Translations under genes and position numbers: made by a program | Origin: Dipteris shenzhenensis | Taxonomy: Eukaryota; Polypodiophyta; Polypodiopsida; Gleicheniales | NCBI GenBank assembly: GCA_047967505.1 | Contig: CM106538.1 | DNA: 64,000 bases | Strand: one strand, 5' to 3' | Notes under the pieces: model-generated | The model's input: the letters and a program-made list of their open reading frames with translations, nothing else | Told to the model about the DNA's origin: nothing | Databases searched by the model: none | Shown here: piece by piece, positions 1 through 12,200 of the stretch | Numbering within the stretch: position 1 is the first letter of the stretch | Layout: the number at the start of each line of letters is the position of its first letter

Positions 1-194
1 AATGCCTGAAAGAGAGCTTTGGCAATCCTTCTAGGCCAATATGCTAGTTGCAAGTTTTAATAACCTGGATGAGTGTTATATTCTAATATCATATTTGACA
101 ACATTGAAGTACGGCAAGGTAAGGAGAGATTGATCAAACTCCCCAAAAAATGTTGATCCCATTAACCTATAAAAGTCAAGGATCGTTCGCATGA

Positions 195-247
195 CTACTC
201 CAAGGATAACTCCATGGTAATAGGGCAATGATCACTTCCGTAGAACC
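195..247 (-). CDS. APE1L: APE1L exon H (last coding exon, with stop)
   Basis: Acceptor CCAATAG precedes 247. Two bases complete a Gly codon left open by exon G, then 16 codons contain GSDHCPIT, the C-terminal Asp-His catalytic motif of APE1-family nucleases, and end in LSLE followed by TAG at 195-197. This motif ends the nuclease fold, so the protein has almost no extra C-terminal tail. Bases 1-194 would be 3' UTR and downstream sequence; I see no clear AATAAA in them on this strand. Confidence 0.94.
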
Positions 248-3200
248 CTATTGGAAGCCACAAGAAAAAAAATGTTGTTAAAGCAAACATAAGTACCTTC
301 ATACCCAACAAGTAACAAAATCATTGTATATCCAAGATTCACAAAACAATGCATACATGATAATGGGATAGAGTTTCACATAGAAGCACTTAATGAGGAC
401 GTACATTAGAAGAGCATCACAGCTTTTGTTTTGAAAATTATCCTTGCTTCCACCATCTCTATTCTCCCTTTATTTGTTTTCATAAATCAAGAGTGAAAAG
501 GAATAGAATGCAAACTTCTTCATTCTAGCTTGCAAAAGAAGTCTGCTCTCCCTACTTCCGACCCTATATGCATGTGCGTGTGTGCATGCCTGCGTGTGTA
601 TTCCCTGTTATACTACCTTGCATGCACATATGCATTTTCTTAGTCATTCTCACTTGCACATGTGCACACGCGCACATGTGCATGCATGGATGTGTGCTCC
701 AACTTTAAGGCAACTTCCTTGTTATATTAGTCATATTTGCATCATAGAAATAAAAACATCCATTTGAAAAAGATCATCCTAGAAATGAACTGCTAATTCT
801 GAAAGTTATCCTTACTTCCACCCTCATAAGCTAACAAGTTCTAGCTTAGTGTACCTTGAAAGGTTTCATAAGGGCACATGGTTAGTCACGCATTATTTCG
901 AACCTGCACTAATTGACAATATTGCAACATTGGTAGATTTGCATCCAACATGGTAGCCATGCAACTTGGCAATTAGCAGATCATACAAGCTAATATGCAA
1001 ACAACCCCACTCCCACACCATCAAGTGGCACTACAGAGGACATACCAAACATTTTGTTTGTTACTTTTAATTCCAAGTCTCCATAAAATGTTCGTAGGTG
1101 TCCTCAAATTTTCAAGCATGGATTATGGATATGAAGGGTTGATGAGGGGCTGTCATGAAGCAAATACCCTGATCTTCTAGAGGTAACACAGAGATTATGG
1201 TAGTTGTGGAAAGTGGTGGTGTATTTCATTCTGTAAAAAGAGTGCTCACGCTCTCGACTTTGCTAGAACATGTGTATCATAATCCATGGTTGTAACATAC
1301 CTACTTTTCTCTACATTTATGGATCATTATTGGGTCCTATTTCTTATGACCATATGTTTACTGACCACACAATGTTTCTTCGTGCGAGTTCTTGTGACAG
1401 GACTTTACACCCAGGCCGGCTATCTTCTACAAATCCTGTGCACATGGATATTGTACAATATAGAAGCATGCTCTTATCACAGTTAATCACCATATATGCT
1501 ATCTGGCTATTTTACAATATAGAAGCATGCTCTTATCACAGTTGATCACCATATATGCTATCTTCAGTATAGCTCTTGTCACCTTCAGTGTGACCATGTG
1601 ACCTTACATGTGACTCTATCACCTTCAGAGTGATCTATCACCTTGATTGTGATTTGTAATCTTCAATATGACTTTTAGCATCTTCGGTATCATCTTCAAA
1701 ACGGTCTTGTTTACACCATCTACAGTAGGGTGATGGGCTATCGTTAGTCACCTCCAGTGATAGGATGTTGGAAGCTCGTGCATGAGGTGGACTTCACATT
1801 AGTGAAGCTACCAGTTGATTGACTATTTTCTACCGGATCACCCTCCACCTGATTAAATTATTACATGTCATATGAGACTGATGTCTCTTCACAATCTGCA
1901 AGGGTTTCCTAACATCCATTGGGTCTACAATACCTATGGTTTATTCCTGACACTTAATCACTCAGTTGCACATTAGTAAGCACACATCGAGGCTAAAGAA
2001 TCACTTCAGATTGGTTAAATTCTCAGTTGTCTAGGTCAAGTTATGAGCCTAGCAAACCCAGGATTGCATTTGTTCTAGGCCTACTAATTTAATTGATTGT
2101 GTGCTGGGCAAACTTTTTTTTAAAACCTAATTAAAAGATTAAACTAACTTCTAAATACTACTCTAACTTAGAATAACTAATCAAATATTACAATTACAAA
2201 CTAAGATATTAGAAATCATCTTTTAAGCTTTTTACAGCTTTCCAAAGCTGCCTTTTCTAATATTCTCAGCTTTTAGAAGCTTTCTGCCTTCACCTAGATG
2301 CTATAAAATAGTGCGAATCACTTGCTCTAGTGGGTCTAATGATACCTTGTCCAACCACAAGTGGAAGAAAAGAATTTGATGACCGGAAAGGTTGTCGGAG
2401 ACCTTGAGTGTGCAAAAGAAATTGTGCAAGTTGAGCTTCAACTAGCAGACACCGCAACACATCCCTTCAATGTAAGACTCATAACCTTCCAGAGAAAGTG
2501 GGGGTCCTAAGATAGCCATCTAAATAAAAAGTGTATATCTTCGACAAGCAATCTGGACTGCCCATTACTATGGACACACTCAACGTGCTTCACAGAGAAG
2601 CCTCAGTTGTTCAAGATAAAAAAAGTAATGAAGCACGCTGTGTGGATATTGGTGCAGCAAGGACACCAGAACCTAATGCTTGTAAAAATCATTGCTGAAC
2701 TTACGAATCATGACTTTGTAATTTATGCATTCACCACAGTGCTGGATAAGGTATGTTAGCGTAATCTATAAGCCTGTGTAGGGTCTTAGATGTTAGTTCA
2801 AAAGTTTGGCTAAGTCCAGCTCTAATTAGAGCTTCCTATCAACTGCATTGCTCTCCATGGATGACAGCCTTTCAGTTTTATAAAACATTGGCAAGGACTT
2901 GTTTTGTCAATGCTCTACTCAGCGTATTAAGAGCTGAAGGCCCCATCTTTTGCTGCTATCTCTCCCTCTTCAGGTTTGGGAGTACAACTCAGTAGACGTT
3001 GCAAAATTCACGTAGTCAACTTGCTTTGTGACCTTGATGTTTATTGAAGGCCCATTTGGAAGTTGGCCATCATAGTTGTAGGACCCAATAGGAACTATAG
3101 AGGAGAATGGCAATAGTGTCATTCTCCATAGTTGTAGGACTCAATAGGAACTATAGAGGAGAATGGCAATAGTGTCATTCTCCATAACCCAAGAGGAATA

Positions 3201-6200
3201 TGCTAAATGGCACTAGCGTCATTCTCCATCATGGGGTTATGGTGAATGGCAGTAGTGCCATTCTCCCCTTTTGGAGTTATGGAGAATAGAAATAGTGCCA
3301 TTGAACTCCACCCACAGTGACATCCTCCATTAATCTAGGTCTGCCATCAGGATACAAGAATTAATCATGCAGATTCTCACAAAGATAATGTGAGCAACAG
3401 GGGCTGTGGAGAGTCTGCATCATTTCACTTGTCGTGTTGCCTTGAGGCCACATACTTGCCCCTGTCACAAGTCTCCATCTTATCTTCTTCTCTTATTGAA
3501 AAAAAACAAAGGGTTCTATGCTGCCACATTTAAAAACTGCAGTCTTTTTGTTTGATTGTGCTGGGTATTCATTGATAATTCGGAGAGAGTCTAATTGCAT
3601 ACAAACTGAGATCAAGTCAGAAGCTGCATATACTTTTTTGTGCACATACAATAGATATTTGAGCTCACAAAGCAAAACCTACACAAGACCAAAAGCAAAA
3701 GAAAGCTTGTGCGACATTACCTTCCATTTCAATACCATGACCATGTATGTCACTCTTTGTGAGCCTATGAAGAAGCTTCCTTGAAATCAGAAAATAGTCT
3801 ATCCTCATTCTCTTGCCACGATACCTGTATCCAAGGCAGACATGAAATAAAATAATACAATTAGCCTTTGCATGTCAAAAAACCTTAGTAGTGAAGATCC
3901 ATCCTAGAGAAATAACAATAAGTGCATGCAAAAGACTAGCCACGATTTTTTCCCAGAAGGAAGACATAAGACTAGCCACGTACATTGAAGGAAATGCAAG
4001 CAAATCAAAAACTGGAGCACAAAACTTGGTTTGACTCGGAATGAAAGTGCCAATAAAATTTGAGGTCATATAGGAAGGTGTCCTGAGGAAGTAAATATTA
4101 CATTCTATTTTTGTACCTGCCTCCCAAAAAACCAAAATATGAGAAAGCCTTAAGTAGCTTGTCTCGTGACCAAGTATATGCATCATGAGAATATGTAAAA
4201 CTCAACCCAATGATGTAAGTATTAAGTTGGGAGATTTAAAAATGGGTCATGAATGCGCTATATATCATCACAAAACAACCAATCGGGAGGGGAACAATAC
4301 ATTTTCACAAACACCTTGAGGGCATTCTCAAGCTGCTTGAAAGTCTATACTGCATTTGTCCCTATGACTCCTTAGAGTAAGTTTTGCTAGATCAGTGATA
4401 ATAGTTATTTCTCCTCCTTCAGCCCTTCTCTAATGACCTATCTACAATAGGTACACCAGATCCTCTAAAGAGATATGATGGAGAATGATTGCCTATTAAA
4501 AACCACCACAGAAGCAAGCAAGGATGAATGTATGAGAACGGGAGTATGCAAAACATCATTGAAACAAGGAGATAGCTTAATAGTTGACTGTCGGTCTCTA
4601 GTCACCTATAGTTGAGAATGTCCAATCAAAAATCAGCCTCATGTAGTAATGGTTGTGGAGACTATGGTTATGGGAGGGATGCCCTCTCAACGAGATACAC
4701 TGGGACCCCGGAGAGTGGTTATGGCCGATCAGAGCAAGTCTCTCAGAGAGAGTGGAGGACGTGCATTTCTTCTCATACACCACGCAGATAGGACGTCGCA
4801 TCCGGATGGACGCAATGGCCTGCACCCCTTCGCGGCAGAGACAGAGTGGCTTTCATTGATAGAAACAACATATACTACCATATGGCAAAATATCAATTTG
4901 AGAATTTGGATGATTTCAAAAGTGAAACCTTATCCAGAGTGGATGAATTTATGCACAGAATTGATGCCTTATCTAGAGTGGATGAATTCATGCACATAGA
5001 CAAAAGAAAATATTCTAACAGTGATGTTTTATTAGGCATGGCTGAGCTCATGTTTATTGACAAACTCAATGAAAGAACTTTTCCAGTTGTGTCAATGATT
5101 GCTGTTGTCTTTGGAGTAGACGAGTTTGAAGCTTCCCAACCATCTGAAATTCCACTTAATGCAACTCTCTCTCATAAAATTGACAAACTTGGTGCACAAC
5201 ATTGTGGAGTTCCAACAATCATAGAAGGGGCATCGATGAATGATGTTCTCTTAGGTGCCCGAGGAGGTTAGATCCCGATTTTGGGCCCGCCTATGGTCTA
5301 GCCTGCGACCACGGAAGATATCCTATTTCTTCTGGATGCTTGCACACGGAGGCCTCCCAGTGGGCCCGTGGCTTGAGCAGATACAGGTGGATGGCAGCTG
5401 CCATAGATGTACAATCGGACCTATGAAGACTATTCCTCACTGCTTATGGAGCTGCCCAGCAGCTTAGAGGATCTGGCTCGGAGCGCTTCGGATCGTGGCA
5501 CGGCTTCAAAGTTCGCAGAAAGATTTCACGTGGGGTATGGCAGCGTGGCTTACTGAGGGGGGCCATGCCTTCTCCATAGACACGGTCTCGCCAGCCTACC
5601 GGATACAGGGTTGGAGCATTCACAACATTGAGCTTCACATGGCTACTCCCCCCCCTTCTCACCATCCCCCTCAGTCGAGAGAGGATAGTGTCTGGGAGAC
5701 GGTGGCCAGCGTCACATCCTGGAACATCTGGGTGGCCCGTTGCAGCTGGCACCATGTTCCTCTGACGGCTACACTCGTTGCCATTTGGCAGGATATCATT
5801 TATACGCTGCGATCCATTTGGGAGCGTGGCATTCCAGATTCTCGAGCTACCGACGCTAGGCACGCACGCTTTTGCAAGGCTTGGCCTGCAGGTGTATTCT
5901 ATGATTTCACGCCGCGAGGGATTCGCTGGCTGTATAGTCCACCACAGTGGTTGTTAGCCCCTGTTACAGAGAATCCCTAGGCAGTGAGCTGGGATCTCTG
6001 GCAACAGGCAGGTTTTTGTTTTTTGTTTTGGCCACGATTGGCACCTTTCCGGTTTTGCCAATTTGTATGGTTGGATTTCAGCATTAATAGAAGTTCCTTT
6101 TCTCTGTTTGTTTCTTTTTTAACCTATGCTTTGCACTCTCTAAATGGAAATGGCAGCACTACCATACCATAGATATACCTATCCTCTATAATCAGGTACC

Positions 6201-9200
6201 CACTGTCGATATTGTATGAATTATATCAGCTCTATATGTTAGTTCACCTTATGCTTCAATGAAAATCACTGCTCTAGCTCTTCTTTGAATGTTTCATAAC
6301 TTTTCCATTTTTCGTAACTTCTTTCACCAATGTAGGATCAAATAGGACAGAGAAAGAAAGAAAGAAAGAAAGAAATTTTATTAGAGTCTTCGGAAGACAT
6401 GTCTATGAGACTGAAAGAAAACCTGATACAAATCACAGTAAGGGTGGAGCTAATGAAATGAGCATCATCACCCGTGCTGAATCCTAAGTCTGATCATAGA
6501 TAATCAAATACATCTGGATGTAACAATGAAAAGAAAAGGACTGGAGCGGAGTGGAATCCTCCGTATGTCATGTCCCCCTGGCTGGTGCATAGCCAGTGAT
6601 GGGACGCTGGTGCCCGTCAAGGGGTGCCGTGCGTCTCGATTTCCTGGACGAGGCTCGACGCAAGACCAGAGCCACCGTGACTCCCGTGGGACGTATCCCG
6701 GGTCTAAACAATGACGGGAGGTCCCCCAGAGTGATTTGTGTGTCCCCTCGATGTCTCGTGTGTTGTGCTGCGATCTTCGAGTCGAAGTCTCAGTCACGTC
6801 GACGGCTAGAGACTGGACGATCAATGTCACTCGATGGGAAGAACTCTGTGATCCTGCTCTGAGAGGTGTCTGATGATGTGGCCAAGGCCCGTCGCCTGAG
6901 TAAGTACTCTCTATGTCGGATTCCCTCGTGAATTAAGGCCGCGAGGCATCTCTCATCTGGGTAGGCGAGGAATCTGGAAAGGAGCCCGGAGCCGTCTCTG
7001 AAGAGACAGTGGCAGCGACCTCGGATCTCGTAGTACACTGGGCACCTGAAAATAAAATGCTCCTCCGACTCAACCTCCTGACAGTCGCACAATATGCATA
7101 AGCGATGCTCCCTAGGAATCCCCTCTGCTCTGCCGCTCTCTATGCGGAGGCGGTGTGATGATACCCGAAAATGTCCGAAGGAGATCCATAGTGAGTGAGC
7201 CAAATGAAGCTTAGTGTACCCCGGTGGTATGATGAATCCCTCCTCGAAATGCAAAGACAGTAATCTCTGTAGAAACTCAGCTTCACTGGAAGCTCCCTCG
7301 GCTCCAACCAGGTCCTAAAGGTGTGTAGCTGCAGGAGATCCTCTCGAATGACCTGGTTGGTATGTGGCCCAATCGGGATGGTGGGTGGGAGTACCGGAGG
7401 GGCATCTAAACTGTACTGAAAAGGAGGTATCCTATCGATGTGGAACCCTAGTCTCACAAACCATCTATGAGTCCGTGCATACCAGCATCTGGAGGAATCA
7501 AGAGCCAACCATGGCAACCTCTATCTCCCTGATGTGCAGTCCCCATATGATCTAACCCGATGTAGATATGTGATGGTCTGAAAGGCTGCATCTAGCTGGA
7601 GTGGAGAGGCACCAAACTCGGCCTGAATGATGTGATGTGGTACAGACAGTTTCCCCCAGATCATTTGTGAGAGCATGAGGATCTGCAAGCGCTCCACCCG
7701 TGTCCACTCTATCTCTGACATGTCAGGCCCCCAACAAGGGCTGCCATACATACCGGCTGGTCGGACGAAGGAGTCGAAGAGAAGAGCCTTGGTCCGAGGG
7801 TCCTTGAAGTGGGAGTGAAAGCACTCTCTCTCTAGCCGAGCCAGTGAGGCGTATCCCCTGCTGAGTCTGGCCTGCATCGCTGGTCTCATCGTGAAGATCG
7901 GGCCGGAGAAGATCACCCCCAAGTAAGTGTATGAGGATACGATCTCAACTGGTGACCCACCCAAAGTAAAAGTAAATTGTTTCCATACATGTTTGCTCGA
8001 GAGATGTTAAAGATCATGACCTTGGTCTTGCCAAGGTTGACCTCCAAATCATGGGATAAACAAAAAGCCTGCAGTGCATCCAGGTGTCGCTGGAGCCCCT
8101 CAGGTGCATCTGCATCAAGAAGAATCCTGATGATGATCCCGGCAAGTGAGCAACCGGTCCCTCCAAACGTCCCCATGAAAGTCTCAAGCTCATCGATGTA
8201 GAGGCCAAACAGGGTCGGTGATAAGGGACAACCCTGTTTGACCCCTATGGTACTCAGGATCTCATCTGTCCAACCTGCACCTATACGAACTCAGCCTGAG
8301 ACTCTCTCATACAGTGCCATGACTGCCCAGATGATCTCCTAATTAAATCCCAATGTCTGTAGGCGTGTGATAAGACGAGCTCGAGATACTGTGTCAAAGG
8401 CTTTGTGGAAATCCACGAAGCAACAGTATACCCTCTCCTTCCGTGATCTGGCCTCCTCAATGACACTCCTGAGTGTGAGTATGTGATCCATAGTCCCATG
8501 GTCTCGCCTGAAACCGGCCTGACCCTCTGCTCTGAGCCCTCTCATCTCTACGAACAGGCTGACCAATGCATCCAATACAGCTGCATAGATCTTGGATATC
8601 ACATGTCCAATCATGATAGTCCTGTAGTTACTCGGGTCCATGGGATCCCCTACCTTGTGGATGGGGGTGATGGTGTTGAGTGTCCAAGTGCGGGTGAAGC
8701 CAAGGCAAACAGCGTCATTGAATAGCTTTGCTAGGATCGGGGCTAACGTGTCGATCCCATATGCAATAAACTCAGTGCATAGCCCCTCGTGATCCTTAGC
8801 TCGGCCATTGTGCAGTTTCAATGTTGCGTCCTTGACTCCCCCTCTGGTGAACAACGTGCAAGTGGTGGGACGAGGTGTGTGTATGAGGTCTGGAGTGGGC
8901 TGGTGTGGGACATCATATAGATGGTGTGCATACATGTGCCAGACTCTTGTGTCGGTGAGGGGTGATGGGGACCTACGCTCAAGGAATCTCCGCAAAAAAT
9001 CCTTAGAGTTGTTGCTGTACAAGATGTGCAGCAGCTCCTCCTCATTTTGACGAAAAAAAGCCTACTTCTTCCGACGTACGAGACGTCAGTACTTGCGTAC
9101 CGTGTCTGGTGTGTTCGGGAGGTGACATATGGTTTCAAGTCGGAGCTGTCAACGATAAGCCTTGCACTCCGCATCGTACCAATTGTTGCAGGGTACAAAA

Positions 9201-12200
9201 CCAAGAGGTGGTGGTCTAGTGGACCGTGTGGTGTGGGGAAAGATTTGGAGGGCAGCCTCGTGGAGTATGCGACTAATTAGGACAGCACGGTCCTCTATGA
9301 GTGGCATGTGATCAATGTAGGTTAGGAGTCTGTTTAGGCATCCAGAGTAGGCCGGTGAGAGGCTGTGATCAAAGTGTATGTCGTGGTAGGTGTCGTGCTT
9401 CCTATGTGGTGTGTGTGGTGTGGCTAAGCATGGGGTGGCGATAGTGAAGAATAGGTATGTGTGATCAGCTCTTGGAGGGAGTGGTGCTACGGTGAAGTCG
9501 GTGATACATGAAATGAAGGTAGGGGATCCCATGATGTAATCTACTACACTAGTGCCCCCCCCATGTGGGAAGCAAGTAAAACCGCCTGAGGAGGGCCATA
9601 GGTCGAGGCCATTGTAGATGATGAGATCATGCATCCTGTCCAAATCAAGGAGCGCGTGTCCATATGGTGTAACAAGCCCGTGTCAGTCCGATGAGGTCCT
9701 AGTCATACCTGCTCCGTCTAGGTCCATGTCTGGAAGCATGATAGAGTCGTCTCGGAAGTCCAAGAGTGGTGGTGTTGAAGTCCCCAACAAGGAGAACTTC
9801 CCTGCGGGCTGAAATGCCTGGGATATCCTGATGTAAGGGTGCATATGGAGATGTCTCACCCTCTTCTCGTGCCACTTTGGCGAAGTGGGATGTGTCTGGT
9901 GGGAAGTAGCATATTGCTATGAAAAGGTCACGAGTGTCTGTGCGTCGGATCCGGATCCACATGAATCGGGAGTGTGTGTCCTTCCTCTCAATGGAAATGG
10001 CTCCAGTGAGGAGAGAGTGCAGGTAGATGACTTAGCCGTCACGTCAAATCTTGGATAAACCAAAAACAAATGAGTACAAGGTACAAGTACCTAGACCTAG
10101 GACTAAGTGTCCTAGGTGTCACATAGGACTTAAGTGTCCTATGTGGCCTAAAAGACACTAACACTATAAGTGTCTTTATTTATGCCTACAAGGCACATAC
10201 CATGGCCTATAGGACATCACTAGAACCACCAGAGGATGGCCTACAAACCCCCCTCCATGGGGCTGAAGTACTCTGGAAATGTCTCAGAATACTTGGTATT
10301 TTCTAGTCATGGTGGCACTGTGAGAAGGGGAGAGAGCAACAGTGAGAGCAAGAAACAGGAGAGAGAGTGAGCTGAAAAACATAGTTGCAATTAGATGAGA
10401 GTGTTACAACTAAATGGAGTGATAGGTTTTGTCTAAGTGACAAAACCTTATCCTTCACTAACCATAGTTAGTGAACTAACTGTGGTTAGGGGGAAAAACC
10501 TCTAAGTGAGGGAAAAGTGCCCCTAACCTACTTATTACATTACATTGGTCACTGCTAAATTATAGCAATAATTCTAACACCCCCCTGCAGTGCCAATGTC
10601 ATGTACAAGGAAAAGATCAATCACCAAAAGCAGATAAGTTCAGGCCACTACGAAATGCCTCAAACTTTTCACGTGGAAGTGCTTTGGTGAAAATGTCTGC
10701 AACATTGTCATGTGTTGACACATAGATCATGCTGATCTCTCCTGCATGCAACTTCTCTCTGACGTAGTGATAGTGAACCTCAATGTGCTTCGTGCGAGCA
10801 TGAAACACAGGATTCTTTGCCACTGCAATAGCACTCTGACTATCAATGAGAATTGGAGAAGGATCCTCCAATGAAAGATGAAGATCAGCAAATAAACGAC
10901 GCAGCCAAACACATTCAACTGTCGCTGTGAAAGCTGCCCTGTACTCAGCTTCACATGAAGAGATAGCCACTGTAGATTGTTTCTTGCTCAACCAAGAAAT
11001 ACAAGCTTTACCCAAAAAGAAACAATTGCCACTTGTGGACTGCCTAGTGTCATAATCTCCAGCTCAATCTGAGTCACTGTAGGCATGCATCTGCAAGTCA
11101 CCCCCCCTGGGAAACATCAAGCCAAAAGACTTGGTACCTTCCAAATAACGGAAGATGCGTTTTACAGCCTGCCAATGCATAGTCTTTGGGCTGTGCAAAT
11201 ATCTGCTCACTTGAGAAACTGCAAACTGAATGTCAAGTCGTGTATTGCAGAGATAAATGAGGCATCCAACAGCCTGACTGTAGAGTGTGACATCAAATGA
11301 TTCACCTGCTTCATGCATTGTAAGCTTCAGCCCCGGCTCCATGGGAGTAGCTATGGGCTTACAATCCTCCATGTTGAATCTGTCCAAGAGTTTTTGCACA
11401 TACTTGGATTGAGACATACCGATGCCACTTTGCTCTTGAGTGAACTGGATCCCCAAATAAAAGTGTAGCAGCCCCAAATCTGACATGTCAAAAGTGGTCT
11501 GCAATTCAGCTTTAAAATCTGCAATATTATCTTCATTTGACCCTGTGAGCAGTAAGTCATCTACGTAAAGAATGATGACTAAAATATCCCCCCCATCCTT
11601 CTTGATGTAGAGGGTGCTTTCAGTTGGACTGTTGTGCAGCCCCTTGCTGGTTAGAAAGGCATGAATCTTTGCATACCATGCACGTGGGGCCTGTTTCAGC
11701 CCATACAAAGCTTTATTCAGCTTGCATACCTGAAGTGCATTTCCTGAAATTTCAAAGCCTGGATTGGCATAAACCTCTTCCAACAAGTCTCCATTAAGGA
11801 AGGCTGTTTTTTTGTCCAACTGATGAACATTGCACTGAAAATTTGCAGCCATTGCAATAACTGACCGGATGGTTGTCATTCTGGATGTAGGAGCAAAAGT
11901 CTCCTCATAGTCTATGCCCTTTTTCTGAGCATATCCTTTTGCGACCAGCCTTGCCTTGTACTTGTCAATGGTGCCATCGGGCTTTCTTTTAACTTTGAAA
12001 ACCCACCGTATACCTATGGCATGTTTACCTAGTGGCAAATCGACATTGTGCATGGCATTCATCCAATGCACATTATCCTGTGCCTCTTCAAATGTCTCAG
12101 GTTCCTCCTCATCAAGAAGAGTACCTGCATAAGCTAATTCAACTGAAAGAGCACCTCCCCCATGCCTTACTGCACTCCGAGTTCTGCCAAGTAATGGAGC

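Larger units (their letters stand above)
248..3720. other. Intron G-H, 3.5 kb, no gene recognised
   Basis: GT-AG intron of the APE1L-like gene (donor GTAATG, acceptor AATAG). It holds no recognisable coding region. It contains an alternating purine-pyrimidine tract near 565-700, a 59-bp tandem duplication, a degenerate short repeat and a 56-bp tandem duplication, each listed separately. Confidence 0.8.
4650..6170 (+). mobile_element. LINE 3' part with zf-RVT domain, split by an insertion
   Basis: Plus-strand remains of a non-LTR retrotransposon. The piece at 4653-4850 reads [14 protein letters not shown], typical of the region upstream of the zinc-binding reverse-transcriptase domain (zf-RVT). 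The piece at 5255-5980 begins with [11 protein letters not shown], continues [11 protein letters not shown] and C-x2-C, then HCLWSCPAA. Between them is an unrelated segment of about 400 bp. The 3' UTR runs to about 6170. The reverse transcriptase and endonuclease are absent, so the copy is 5'-truncated. Confidence 0.8.
6351..10008 (-). mobile_element. LINE (APE-type) inserted in the outer Copia LTR
   Basis: Minus-strand LINE, 3' end at the (TTTC)n-type tail at 6351-6374 (seen as gaaa repeats on plus). It ends inside the endonuclease region near 10008, so it is 5'-truncated: ORF1 and the start of ORF2 are absent. The LTR resumes at 10009 or up to 10031; shared short sequence makes the join ambiguous. 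A possible imperfect target duplication is aggacagag at 6344 and aggagagag at 10009. The 3' UTR carries the AGTCTTC/GAAGAC hairpin common to this family. Confidence 0.9.

Noticed and set aside
2340-2520. Possible plus-strand coding segment ([16 protein letters not shown]...)
   Set aside because: Short, no family recognised, no splice partners, and it lies in an intron on the opposite strand.
3875-4186. 103-codon minus ORF as a separate gene
   Set aside because: It overlaps exon F in another frame; the exon frame is the one that splices in phase and matches APE1L.
4853-5254. Possible DELLA-like protein, because of VDEF repeats
   Set aside because: The DELLA signature (DELLAVLGY) and VHYNP are absent; only the acidic words look alike.
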